A stretch of DNA of 64,000 bases from positions 1,851,780 to 1,915,779 of the forward strand of contig NZ_LTBL01000001.1 of NCBI RefSeq assembly GCF_018687785.1. The letters are read 5' to 3'. The notes under the pieces are model-generated. The model ran no database searches. It was not told where the DNA came from and saw only the letters and a list, made by a program, of their open reading frames with translations. This document shows, one piece after another, positions 24,474 to 32,832 of this stretch; within the stretch, counting starts at the first letter, position 1, and every line of letters begins with the position of its first letter. Source of the DNA: Methanovulcanius yangii (GTDB taxonomy: Archaea > Halobacteriota > Methanomicrobia > Methanomicrobiales > Methanomicrobiaceae). A program made the position numbers and the translations under genes.

Positions 24474-25136
24474 ATGACCCGCCCGTCCGCCCCCCCGTCC
24501 CGGAGTGAGCCCCCTTCCCCCTCTCCCATGATGGCGCCGTTTCGCGAGGGGCTCCTCGTCGTCAAGGCGGGGGGAAGTCTCATGGACTGCATCCCAAAAC
24601 TCGTCTCCGTCCTTGCAGAGAGCGGCCGCGATCTCCTCATCGTCCCCGGCGGGGGACGGTTTGCGGACGCCGTCCGCGATGCGGGCGTTCCCGACGAGGA
24701 GGCCCACTGGATGGCCGTCGCCGCGATGGAGCAGATGGCGTGGTGCTGGGCCGCGGCGGGGGCACGGCCCGCCGGTCTCGACGACCCTGTCCGTGGCGTC
24801 TGCGTCCTCCTCCCCTACGGGCCCCTGAGGGAGGAGGACCCCCTCCCCCACACATGGGAGGTGACATCGGATACGATTGCAGCGTGGGTGGCGGACCGGC
24901 GGGGGGCACCGCTCCTCCTTCTCAAATCGGTGGACGGCATCCCCGCCCCGTCGGGAGGTGTTCTGCCGGAGATTGCGGCACCCGTCGCCACCGATGTCGT
25001 GGACCCCTGCGTCCTCCCCTATCTCTTTGCACACCGGGTGCACGCCGCTATCGTGAGCGGCCGCCGGCCCGAACGGGTACGATCATTCCTCGGCGGGGGC
25101 GATGTCACAGGGACATATATCAAACCAATAGTTTAA
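24474..25136 (+). CDS. mfnE: Methanofuran biosynthesis kinase MfnE (amino acid kinase family)
   Basis: 220 residues of the amino-acid-kinase fold: LLVVKAGGSLMDCIPKL near the N-terminus, LLIVPGGGRFADAVRDAG, WEVTSDTIAAWVAD for nucleotide and metal contacts, and LLLLKSVDGIP. Size and motifs fit MfnE, which phosphorylates 5-(aminomethyl)furan-3-methanol phosphate in the methanofuran pathway of methanogens. The first 18 residues are Pro/Ser-rich and the true start may be the ATG at 24528/24531. The gene stands alone between the divergent PLD gene and the zinc-ribbon gene. Confidence 0.75.
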   Translation: MTRPSAPPSRSEPPSPSPMMAPFREGLLVVKAGGSLMDCIPKLVSVLAESGRDLLIVPGGGRFADAVRDAGVPDEEAHWMAVAAMEQMAWCWAAAGARPAGLDDPVRGVCVLLPYGPLREEDPLPHTWEVTSDTIAAWVADRRGAPLLLLKSVDGIPAPSGGVLPEIAAPVATDVVDPCVLPYLFAHRVHAAIVSGRRPERVRSFLGGGDVTGTYIKPIV

Positions 25137-25192
25137 GACTCGTCAGGGCGAATTTATTGGTTACTTTCAGTTGATACCAAGAGGTAGAATAC

Positions 25193-25354
25193 ATGGCGGT
25201 AGAAAAATGCACATCCTGCAACGTCCCCCTGGCCGAGGCCGGCTGGACCACCTTCGAATGTCCGAAGTGCAGGGAAACCATCAACCGGTGCCACAGCTGC
25301 AGGCACCAGAGTATCCAGTACGAATGCAAGAAATGCGGATTTGTGGGGCCTTGA
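25193..25354 (+). CDS. Small zinc-ribbon protein (HVO_2753-like)
   Basis: A 53-residue protein with four CxxC knuckles: CTSC, CPKC, CHSC and CKKC (the last as ECKKCGFVG). This is the archaeal small double-zinc-finger family encoded next to elongation factor 1-beta in many Euryarchaeota. The context is conserved here: its stop is three bases before the aEF1B ATG. Preceded by GAGGTAGAATAC at a good distance. Two zinc sites are expected; possible roles are in translation or nucleic-acid binding. Confidence 0.9.
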   Translation: MAVEKCTSCNVPLAEAGWTTFECPKCRETINRCHSCRHQSIQYECKKCGFVGP

Positions 25355-25357
25355 GAC

Positions 25358-25615
25358 ATGGGTGACGTCGCAGTTATCATCAAGGTGATGCCCGAGTCCC
25401 CCGAGGTCGACCTCGCGGCACTCGAGGCACTCATCCGTGAGAAGCTTCCCGGTACTCAGGACGTTGTCGTCGAACCCATCGGATTTGGTCTTTCCAGTCT
25501 TAAGCTCGCCATCGTCGTCCCTGACGGCGAGGGTACGACCGAAGAGGCAGAAGAGACCCTTCGCACCCTCGAAGGTGTCGAGTCCGCCGAGATCATCTCC
25601 GTCACCCTGACCTGA
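25358..25615 (+). CDS. ef1b: Translation elongation factor 1-beta (aEF1B)
   Basis: 85 residues, normal for archaeal EF1B, the guanine-nucleotide exchange factor for aEF1A. It shows the ferredoxin-like pattern: VAVIIKVMPESPEVDLAALE, an acidic middle (PIGFGLSSLKLAIVVPDGEG) and a final VESAEIISVTLT. It is cotranscribed with the zinc-ribbon gene. A terminator follows (25619-25640). Confidence 0.93.
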   Translation: MGDVAVIIKVMPESPEVDLAALEALIREKLPGTQDVVVEPIGFGLSSLKLAIVVPDGEGTTEEAEETLRTLEGVESAEIISVTLT

Positions 25616-25618
25616 AGC

Positions 25619-25640
25619 GGATATCATATCCTTTTTTTTC
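25619..25640 (+). terminator. Terminator after aEF1B
   Basis: The inverted repeat GGATAT-C-ATATCC (25619-25631) is followed by eight T. T-rich runs are sufficient for archaeal termination; the repeat strengthens the call. Confidence 0.6.
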
Positions 25641-25736
25641 TTTCGCGTTCGCACCATTCTTTATCCTTTCTCCCGGAATGAGGAGTCTTTATTAAAAATA
25701 ACCGTGAGTATTCTATAACAGCAACAGTCAGGTTGG

Positions 25737-27524
25737 GTGCGGCCGACGCTGTTGTACCAGTGGGTGTGGCGTTTGAAAATTACTTCGAAGACGACACTGA
25801 TGGTCGTGGCCGTCATCGTCGCTCTTGTCATCGTTATCTTTGCCGCTTCAGAGCTTTTCGTCAAGGAGGGGTTCAATGCCGTTGAGGATGAAAAGGCGAT
25901 GCAGGATACCGACAAGGTTGCCTATATCCTTGCCTCTGATATGAATATGCTCCATTCCGTCACGATGGAGTGGGCCCACCGCGACGACCTCGTCCGTTTT
26001 ATGTCCGGTGCAGCCGGGGACGGGCCGCCTTTCATCGATGATGCCGCCTTTGAGCAGGTGGGGGTGAGCTTCATCGTCCTGACTGATGTGGAGGGGGCCG
26101 TCATCGAAGGGCGGTCCTACGATGGGGAGAAAGGAGCCGGCACCCCGATGGGCGAGGCCCTTGAGCACCACCTCGACTCCATCTATGCCTTTCCTGCGAT
26201 GGCCATCGACGACGGCCGGGTTTTGGGGGTCCTGATGCTCTCGGGGACGCCATATATGGTCTCGTCCCAGCAGGTGACCGCAAAGGACGGGACGCTTCTC
26301 GGCACCATCTCGATGGGGCGGGTCTTTGATGAACAGGAGATCGCCCGGCTCGAGTCCCTCTCCCTCTTTCCCATCACCATCCTTACCTATGAGGAGCTCG
26401 TTGCGGTCGTCAGTCCGGAGCTTGCGACAGGGAATGTGGGCCAGCCGTTTCTAAACTGGCATGGCGGGGATCTCCTTGGTGTCAATTCTCCTGTGGTGCT
26501 GACGGCGCCGACGGACGAGAGGATGGAGGGCTACGTCTTCGTCAACGATCTCTACGGCGACCCGGCGGTCATCCTGAAGGTGGAGATGCCCCGTGACATC
26601 TCCCTGCAGGGGGAGAAGACCACCGCCTACTTCATGGGGTGGATTCTCCTGACCGGGCTCGTCTTCGGCGTCATCCTTCTGGGGCTCCTTCATATCTTCG
26701 TCTTCTCCCGGCTCTCGACGTTCTCCGTGCGCATGGAGGAGATCGGCGACGAGAGGGACTTCTCCGCACGGGTGCCGGAGGACGGGGACGATGAGATCAC
26801 ATCGCTGTCGCGTTCCTGCAACGTGATGCTCAGGGAACTCGAGACCTCCCAGAACCATCTGAAGGGGCGCCTGAGCGAGACCGAAAAGCAGTACCAGCTC
26901 ATCTTCAACTCGACAAAGGATGTCATGCTCGTCAACCGTCTCGGCAGTGAAGGGGACGGCGAGGGGAACAAGAATGCATTTCTTGGCACCTTCATCGATA
27001 TCAACGATGCCGCGATCTCCTCGCTGGGGTACACCCGGGAGGAGTTTCTGACGATGCGCCCCTCGGAGATCATGGTGCCGACGGATATCGAAGTCATGAG
27101 AGACCGGATTGCTCAGCTGGAGGCCACCGAAACGCTCCTCTACGAAACGGAACTGGTCGCAAAGGACGGGGCGACGACGCCCTATGAGATCAGCGCCCAC
27201 ATTTACCTGAAGGAAGGTGAACCCGCGGTTGTCTCCACGGCCCGTGACATCACCGAACGCCGCTCGATCGAACGGCTGAAGGGCGAGGCATTCGCCCAGA
27301 TAGAACAGAACATGGTTCAGTTTGCGATCCTCAACGACCATCTGAGAAATCCGCTCCAGGCGATCGTGGGCCTTGCCATCCTCAACATCGAGGACCAGGA
27401 GGTCGTGGACAAGATCCTCTCGCAGGCAGACCTCATCGACAGCTACGTGAACCAGCTCGATCGGGGCTGGATCGAGTCCGAGCAGATCCGTGACTGGCTG
27501 CGCAAATACTACGAGTTTAAATAA
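25737..27524 (+). CDS. CHASE4-HAMP-PAS membrane sensor lacking an ATPase domain
   Basis: 595 residues from a GTG; in-frame GTG 25764 or TTG 25773 are alternatives. Membrane helix 1 (TTLMVVAVIVALVIVIFAAS), an extracellular CHASE4-like domain (about 40-290), helix 2 (AYFMGWILLTGLVFGVILLG), HAMP (about 320-375), a PAS domain (YQLIFNSTKDVMLVNRLGSE to ARDITERRS, about 385-505) and a C-terminal helical stretch with NDHLRNPLQAIVGLAILN, which looks like a dimerisation/phosphoacceptor helix. The protein ends about 55 residues later, with no HATPase domain. A kinase from elsewhere would have to supply phosphate, or it signals by interaction. Hairpin plus T-run follows. Confidence 0.85.
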   Translation: MRPTLLYQWVWRLKITSKTTLMVVAVIVALVIVIFAASELFVKEGFNAVEDEKAMQDTDKVAYILASDMNMLHSVTMEWAHRDDLVRFMSGAAGDGPPFIDDAAFEQVGVSFIVLTDVEGAVIEGRSYDGEKGAGTPMGEALEHHLDSIYAFPAMAIDDGRVLGVLMLSGTPYMVSSQQVTAKDGTLLGTISMGRVFDEQEIARLESLSLFPITILTYEELVAVVSPELATGNVGQPFLNWHGGDLLGVNSPVVLTAPTDERMEGYVFVNDLYGDPAVILKVEMPRDISLQGEKTTAYFMGWILLTGLVFGVILLGLLHIFVFSRLSTFSVRMEEIGDERDFSARVPEDGDDEITSLSRSCNVMLRELETSQNHLKGRLSETEKQYQLIFNSTKDVMLVNRLGSEGDGEGNKNAFLGTFIDINDAAISSLGYTREEFLTMRPSEIMVPTDIEVMRDRIAQLEATETLLYETELVAKDGATTPYEISAHIYLKEGEPAVVSTARDITERRSIERLKGEAFAQIEQNMVQFAILNDHLRNPLQAIVGLAILNIEDQEVVDKILSQADLIDSYVNQLDRGWIESEQIRDWLRKYYEFK

Positions 27525-27541
27525 AACAGAATATAGGGGGG

Positions 27542-27594
27542 AAGAGCGACGCCTCATCTGCGTCCTGCTCTTATCATCTCCCCGTCTTTTTTCA
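27542..27594 (+). terminator. Terminator between convergent sensor and malate dehydrogenase genes
   Basis: A hairpin with arms AAGAGC-GACGC and GCGTC-CT-GCTCTT (27542-27572) is followed after a short gap by a T-run at about 27587-27593. It lies downstream of the plus-strand sensor gene. Confidence 0.5.
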
Positions 27595-28548
27595 GCACCC
27601 TTCTTCGCTGAGTCTGTCGAGCACTTCCTTGGTGATCCCCCGTATCTTGTCCGCCGATGCGGTGAACTCCCCGACCTCCTTGTCGTCGATGGTGATGGCA
27701 ACGGGGAAGACCCCGGCCCTGTTCAGCTTGGCGGGAACACCGATGCAGACATCGGCGACACCCTCGATCTCGGAGGATATCTGGGCGGAGACGGTGAGGA
27801 TACGGTTCTCGTTGCCGAGGACCGTTCGTACGATCGTGGAGATGGCATCGCCCGGCCCGTAGACGGTCGCCCCGATGCGGCGGATGATGTGGGTCCCGGC
27901 GGTCTTCACGTTCCTCATGATCCGCTCCTCGGGGAGGTGCTCGAAGCGCGGCAGGTTCTGGATGGAGATGCCACCGATCGTCGTCGCGGACCAGAGGGGG
28001 ACCATCGAGTCGCCGTGCTCGCCGATGATGCGGGTGTGCACTTCGCTCACATGCACCCCGAAGAAGTGGGCGATGTTCCACTTGAGACGCATCGAGTCGA
28101 GGTGGGTCCCGAGGCCGAAGACCTGGTTGGGCTTCATACCCGAGTACTTCAGGGCCACCGCCGTCATCACGTCCACCGGGTTCGTCACGATGAGAAAGAG
28201 GCATTCGGGGGCGTACCATCCGACCATCGCCGCCATCTGGGCGACGAGCCGGGCGTTTGCATGGGCAAGGTCCATGCGGTCCTGACCATCCCTTCGGGGA
28301 ACCCCCGAGGTGAGGATGACGATGTCGGACCCCGTGATGTCCTTCGGGGTGGTGGAGAAACTGACTTCCAGTGTCGTCCCGCGGGCGGCAAAGGAATCAT
28401 GCAGGTCACAGGCAAGGCCGTGCAGCACTTCCTCGCTCCCTTCCCTGCCATAGAGGACGATCTCGTCCACGTAGGGAATATAGGATACGGCGAGAGCTGT
28501 GTATCTGCCGACATGGCCTGATGCGCCGATGATGGTCACTTTTGCCAT
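27592..28548 (-). CDS. mdh: Malate dehydrogenase (LDH/MDH superfamily)
   Basis: 318 residues. The N-terminal Rossmann motif is VTIIGASGHVGRYTAL, with the acidic nucleotide-selecting position replaced by Gly/Arg (YGREGSEE), which may favour NADP. The substrate loop GVPRRDGQDRMDLAHAN has Arg at the residue that selects oxaloacetate over pyruvate; NPVDVMT and the catalytic GEHGDSMVPLWS are present. It interconverts malate and oxaloacetate, part of the partial TCA route of methanogens. It is transcribed toward 27592 and preceded on its strand by the SRP RNA gene. Confidence 0.92.
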   Translation of the reverse strand: MAKVTIIGASGHVGRYTALAVSYIPYVDEIVLYGREGSEEVLHGLACDLHDSFAARGTTLEVSFSTTPKDITGSDIVILTSGVPRRDGQDRMDLAHANARLVAQMAAMVGWYAPECLFLIVTNPVDVMTAVALKYSGMKPNQVFGLGTHLDSMRLKWNIAHFFGVHVSEVHTRIIGEHGDSMVPLWSATTIGGISIQNLPRFEHLPEERIMRNVKTAGTHIIRRIGATVYGPGDAISTIVRTVLGNENRILTVSAQISSEIEGVADVCIGVPAKLNRAGVFPVAITIDDKEVGEFTASADKIRGITKEVLDRLSEEGC

Positions 28549-28573
28549 GAATAATCAGTCCGAATAATAATAT

Positions 28574-28881
28574 GGGGACCTTCCGGAGTTGACAATACGT
28601 GCCTGCATTCCTCCCCCGTCCCATCCTCCACCCCGCACCCCCATGGGCGCCGGATGTCCGCGGTAAGCCTGCTCCCTTCCGGGCCTCGGCCGGTCCCCGC
28701 AGCAAGAAGATGTTCACTCCCTCCGGAATGAAGGGATCTTCGCCATCGACCTCACAGGACAAGGCTTCTCAGTCAGGAACGAAGGATTCGGGCAGATCGA
28801 CAGAGCCGCCCCCGGTGTTCGTCCCCCGCATATCGGCGGTTTCAGGTTACAGGTGACGCCTAACCACCCGGACTAGTCCCC
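28574..28881 (-). ncRNA. ffs: Signal recognition particle RNA (7S RNA)
   Basis: About 308 bases. The 5' domain reads GGGGACTAGTCCGGGTGG, then GTCACCTGTAACCTGAAACC and GCCGATATGCGGGGGAC, matching archaeal SRP RNAs (the ...CTGTAACC.GAAACCGCCGATATGC block is highly conserved). The S domain has GAGGCCCGGAAGGGAGCAG, the helix-8 SRP54-binding motif. The ends pair: GGGGAC-TAG-TCCGG with CCGGA-AG-GTCCCC. A TATA box sits 25 bases upstream. It binds SRP19/SRP54 for co-translational targeting. Confidence 0.95.
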
Positions 28882-28895
28882 GTATAATGTGCGCA

Positions 28896-29918
28896 CTAAG
28901 GGATAAAAACAATGCCGCCTATGCGCTGCCGGAGGTCTTCCTGCTCGCGCTCCATGCGTTCGTGCTCCTCCTTGCCGAAGAGATCCAGTACGGTGAGAAG
29001 GTGGCCGTCGGGGAGATGCGGCCCGATGAGGCGGAAATCGCCCTGCCAGACGGCAAAGGCCGTCTCCGGGCCGTTTGCCTCTGCGATCTGCACCGGTTCG
29101 CGCCGGACCGGTGTCGTGCGGCATTCGTCATAGCTGAAGAAGTAATCAACGGTTTCGAGGCCGAGCATCGTTCTGTTCACCTCGAGGTTGACCGCCGCCC
29201 AGTATGCCGCGCCGTACCATGCATCGTTCATGACGACCTGCGGGATGCCGTACTGGGCGGCGGCGAGGGTGAGGCGGCCGGCGCCGCAGCAGGCATCGAA
29301 GAAGACCTCCGGGCCGTGCATCAGGGTCTGCATGGAGGTGTTGATGATCTTCGGGTCGAAGGCCCGGGGAAACTCGATATGGAAGACCGACTGCTGGAGG
29401 TAGGTGACGACCGGTGCGTTCTCGGTCTCGAAGATGTTGGCCCTAACGTCGCAGCCGGCGAGGAGCTCGTGGGTGTGCCACTCGCCGCCGATGTCTTTGA
29501 GGCCCGGCACCCCCCCGAAGTCCCGGACGACACCCTTCACCTCGGCGACTTCGGCGATGATGCGGTCTGCCGAGGCCGTCGTCACCTTCTTCGAGAGGAA
29601 GACGAGGCCGTCTTTGCCCACATGGGGGGGTGCCTCGAGGACGCATCCGGGGTCGATGAGCGGCACCCCGGCGTTCATGAGGGGGTCGTCGGGGGCAAGG
29701 TCGCCGGTCTCCGCCATGATGGTCCAGATGTCCGCGACGATCTCGTCGAGGGGCCGGCGCCCGCAGGAGCACGGGGGCTGGCGGGTGAACGCCGGCGGCG
29801 CCGTCTTCGGGAGGACGGTGTCCCTGCAGTCAGGACAGGGGGCGTACCGCTCCTCAAGTCCGCGGGTCAGCTCTTCTGCGGGGCGGATGCAGTCTCCGCC
29901 GCATACGGGGCACTCCAT
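28896..29918 (-). CDS. Zinc-ribbon SAM-dependent methyltransferase-like protein
   Basis: 340 residues. The N-terminus has three Cys pairs: CPVCGGDC, CPDCRD and a CSCG, likely one or two zinc sites. The central and C-terminal part holds a class I methyltransferase motif I, VFFDACCGAGRLTLAAAQYG (about 210-230), and a later MNDAWYGAAYWAAVNLEVNR block. Between them lies a long region without a clear name (GVVRDFGGVPGLKDIGGEWH). I recognise no characterised orthologue; the protein seems typical of methanogens. The substrate could be RNA or protein. The short leader before 30031 is AT-rich and shared with the divergent phosphoesterase. Confidence 0.75.
   Translation of the reverse strand: MECPVCGGDCIRPAEELTRGLEERYAPCPDCRDTVLPKTAPPAFTRQPPCSCGRRPLDEIVADIWTIMAETGDLAPDDPLMNAGVPLIDPGCVLEAPPHVGKDGLVFLSKKVTTASADRIIAEVAEVKGVVRDFGGVPGLKDIGGEWHTHELLAGCDVRANIFETENAPVVTYLQQSVFHIEFPRAFDPKIINTSMQTLMHGPEVFFDACCGAGRLTLAAAQYGIPQVVMNDAWYGAAYWAAVNLEVNRTMLGLETVDYFFSYDECRTTPVRREPVQIAEANGPETAFAVWQGDFRLIGPHLPDGHLLTVLDLFGKEEHERMEREQEDLRQRIGGIVFIP
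28901..28911 (-). promoter_or_regulatory. TATA box of the SRP RNA
   Basis: On the minus strand the sequence reads GTTTTTATCC about 25 bases upstream of the RNA 5' end. It lies within the last codons of the methyltransferase gene at 28896. Confidence 0.6.
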
Positions 29919-30030
29919 TGTTTTTTGGTAGGCGGTATGCGGATTTAAGGATAGGTGCCTGAGGTCCGCGGGATTGCCACAAACCTACTCAATATATATA
30001 GCTCTTCCTAAATGATCTCGAGTAGATTCC

Positions 30031-30969
30031 ATGATCGACCGAGGTCCCCGTATTCTCAAAGAGCATTACTTCGTCTTCTCCTTCGGCCTGCTTCTCATCG
30101 CCGCAGCAGGGGGGGCGATGGTAGTCGAAGGCAGTTCACCGGAGATTACCGTGCTCGAACTCCCCGGAGCACCGAATGACATCGTCTTCATCGCCGACCC
30201 CCATGTCAAGGACGGGAATGTGGAGTATCTGGAAGGGGTGATTCAGGAGATCAACGCCCTTGAACCCTCCATCGTCCTCATCGGCGGTGATTTCGTGACC
30301 TCCGACGAGGATGAGCTCGACTTCTCGAACCAGTATATCTGGGAGGAGGTGGACGCTCCGGTCTACGCGATCCTCGGGAACCACGACTATGTGGCAGGGG
30401 TGCATGGCCTCAACGGCCCGGCGAAGATGCTGGCGATGCAGGAGGCGAACCTCACGGTCGAGGGCTATGACGTCTCGATGCTCGCGGACGACCCGCTCAT
30501 CGACTTTGCGTTCGGTGACGCGGTCGAAGACGAGCTCGAGTCCTACGGCGTCGATGTGCTGCGAAACGAGTACCGGCTCATCGATGTGGACGGCACCCCG
30601 CTCCTCCTCGTGGGCGTGGACGATGCCTGGGCGGGCCTTGCCGACCCGCCGGACGTGCCCGGGACGGATGCCTACACCATCTATATGATCCATGAACCGG
30701 GCGCACGGGCGAACTGGGACGCGGACCTAATCCTCGCGGGCCACCTCCACGGCGGCCAGTTCAGCTCGGCGGGCATCAACCTCCTCGATGAGACCGCGAT
30801 CGTCGACATCGCCGGGTTCTGTGACGGGGAGGGGACGCCCACCTTCATCACCCGCGGCATCGGCTCCTCCAGCCTCGTGGGCGTCGACATCCGCTCCAGC
30901 GCCCCGCCGGAGATCGTCGTGATCAATCCGTCCTCCCCGATTGAAGGGGCGACGGTGCTGACGGCGTAA
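30031..30969 (+). CDS. Membrane-anchored metallophosphoesterase
   Basis: 312 residues. An N-terminal helix (FVFSFGLLLIAAAGGAMVV) anchors a calcineurin-like phosphoesterase domain: IVFIADPHVKDG, VLIGGDFVTSDEDELD, ILGNHDYVAG, MIHEPG and ILAGHLHGGQF. This is the UDP-2,3-diacylglucosamine hydrolase/YkuE-like class of membrane-bound phosphoesterases; the archaeal substrate is unknown. Preceded by TATATATAG about 30 bases upstream. Confidence 0.9.
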   Translation: MIDRGPRILKEHYFVFSFGLLLIAAAGGAMVVEGSSPEITVLELPGAPNDIVFIADPHVKDGNVEYLEGVIQEINALEPSIVLIGGDFVTSDEDELDFSNQYIWEEVDAPVYAILGNHDYVAGVHGLNGPAKMLAMQEANLTVEGYDVSMLADDPLIDFAFGDAVEDELESYGVDVLRNEYRLIDVDGTPLLLVGVDDAWAGLADPPDVPGTDAYTIYMIHEPGARANWDADLILAGHLHGGQFSSAGINLLDETAIVDIAGFCDGEGTPTFITRGIGSSSLVGVDIRSSAPPEIVVINPSSPIEGATVLTA

Positions 30970-31060
30970 ATCCGGACAATATTTTCGGAACCTTCTGCCG
31001 GCCGTCCCGGCACCATATTCTCCTGTTTTTAGTACGAAATATCCTCTTTGCCGCTGGCTC

Positions 31061-32014
31061 TCAGTCCCTTCGTATCAGCTCGATTTCCCGTTCCAGCTCC
31101 CCGTCCAGAAACGCCGCGGTCTCCGCCATCCCCCTCGCATAGTCGTCGTGCCAGCGGGGCGGAACCGGATACCTTTCGTAGAGCTCCCTTCGGTCCGCCT
31201 CCATGAGAAGCGGCGTCCGGCCCATATATTCCGCCGCCGGGCAGACCCTCCCCTCCGCCTCCGTGTCCAGTTCCTTTAGCCAGCGCCACCCCTCTCGCGA
31301 GCGGAGCAGGTGGTGGTCGAGGATGAGGGTGGAAACGGACGCCGCGAGGGCGAGGACGTTCTCCCGTGCTGCGGCCAGTTCATCTGCACAGAGCCGCCGG
31401 AGATAGAGGGGCGGACCTGCGGCGAGCACGGTGTCGGGCTGCCAGCCAAGGATGATATCGACCGCCTCCCGGTTGAGCATCTGAATATCGGAGGCGTGGA
31501 CGAAGGTACCCGCCCCGTCACGGATGCAGGTCATCATGACGGTGCCGGTGTGCGATGCCGGCGTTCCGTGGAGGACGGGGCGGGAGAAGCAAAGGACATC
31601 GTCGCCGGTCTCCTCCGCCGGGGCAGGCTCCCTTCCGAGATGCGCCGCAAGGTCCTCCCGCCGCCCGAGCGAGAGGGGGGAGAGGCCCTCTTCGCCCTTG
31701 CACCAGAGCCGGATGCGGTCTGGAAGGGGCGGGACGCGGGCGAGCGGGAGCTGGAAGGGGTTGGCGTCTTTGAGGGGGACGTGGTCGCCGTGGTAGTGGC
31801 TGATGACGATGTCGGTTGCACGGGGCACCTCCGCAAGGATCCGCTCCCGGACGGCTGCGCCGACCGCCACCTGCCGGGGGTGGGGGAGGCGGCCGTTTCG
31901 CATATACCCGAGGGCGACACCGGGATCGATGAGGATGCGTCGGCCGGCGGCCTGTACCACACAGCAGAGGGCCCGCACCCCGAGGGATTCGGTCCCGATG
32001 ACGGCGATCTGCAT
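31061..32014 (-). CDS. Metallo-beta-lactamase fold hydrolase, UPF0282 family
   Basis: 317 residues. The metal motif is VISHYHGDHVPLKDANPF; FVHASDIQMLNREAVDIIL supplies later metal ligands, with AAGPPLYL and LDHHLLRSREGWRW. The start MQIAVIGTESLGVRALCCVV is typical of UPF0282, an archaeal family with no assigned substrate. Length is normal. Convergent with the phosphoesterase gene at 30031, with about 90 bases between the stops. Confidence 0.85.
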   Translation of the reverse strand: MQIAVIGTESLGVRALCCVVQAAGRRILIDPGVALGYMRNGRLPHPRQVAVGAAVRERILAEVPRATDIVISHYHGDHVPLKDANPFQLPLARVPPLPDRIRLWCKGEEGLSPLSLGRREDLAAHLGREPAPAEETGDDVLCFSRPVLHGTPASHTGTVMMTCIRDGAGTFVHASDIQMLNREAVDIILGWQPDTVLAAGPPLYLRRLCADELAAARENVLALAASVSTLILDHHLLRSREGWRWLKELDTEAEGRVCPAAEYMGRTPLLMEADRRELYERYPVPPRWHDDYARGMAETAAFLDGELEREIELIRRD

Positions 32015-32096
32015 ACTGCGGAATTGGCAGGGGAGGGAGGATAAGGTTTCTGGCGGCGGAGCAGACGTTAGGGGCGGAAAGTGTCGAAAAAAAGAA

Positions 32097-32666
32097 TTAG
32101 TAGGGCCCCATCACCGGGCCGGAGGTAACCGAGGCGATCGTGAAAAAGCCGATCGCGAGGATTGCGAGGATGACGACAAGGGCGAACGGGATGACGACCG
32201 CAAAGACCGCACGGGCGGTGGAGATCTCGTGGAGTTCGCGGATGGCGAGCACCTCGAGGACGAGGGCCCAGAGGGAGGCGATGAAGCCGACGAACGGGAT
32301 CCAGCCGAAGAGGAGACCCGGTGTCGCCGCATAGATGACCGCCTTCAGGGTCGCGGACAGGCCCATCCGTCCCCCGACGATGAGGACGAAGAGGTGCAGG
32401 ATGACGCCGCCGATGACAAAGCCGAGAAGACCGCCCACGATGCCGAAGACGATTCCGAGAAGGGCGAAGACGGCAACGGTCATGCCGGGGAAGGCCATCG
32501 CCCCGATGAAGACGGAGGTGAAGAGTGCCTGCAGGACGGCGAAGATGACGAGGAGGACTACGAGATATTTGAATGCGTCCTCCAGCGCCTCGCCCCGGTG
32601 TGCGACGAGGGTTGCGACGGGGTCCAAGAGGAACCCCTTGATCTTGTCGATATAGGATATTTCCAT
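32097..32666 (-). CDS. Yip1-family membrane protein
   Basis: 189 residues with five hydrophobic segments (for example FKYLVVLLVIFAVLQALFTS and TVAVFALLGIVFGIVGGLLG). The motif ATPGLLFGWIPFVGFIASLW is characteristic of Yip1-domain proteins, and the short cytosolic start MEISYIDKIKGFLLDPVAT is usual for archaeal members. Function in archaea is unknown. Confidence 0.85.
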   Translation of the reverse strand: MEISYIDKIKGFLLDPVATLVAHRGEALEDAFKYLVVLLVIFAVLQALFTSVFIGAMAFPGMTVAVFALLGIVFGIVGGLLGFVIGGVILHLFVLIVGGRMGLSATLKAVIYAATPGLLFGWIPFVGFIASLWALVLEVLAIRELHEISTARAVFAVVIPFALVVILAILAIGFFTIASVTSGPVMGPY

Positions 32667-32832
32667 GCTTCAAAGGTTTGAACAGGGGATATTTATACCT
32701 CGCACCTTCCCGATTGGCTGTTATCCTGCAGAATGGAGGCGGAATGGATGCAGAACTAAGGGGGGGGGGAAGGGGGCGGAAAGATTGATAAACCTGCATT
32801 CCCATTCCCGTTCATTACCGAGGTGATAAGGC

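Noticed and set aside
28599-28856. 85-codon open frame on the plus strand
   Set aside because: It lies entirely antisense to the SRP RNA, whose conserved motifs explain the region.
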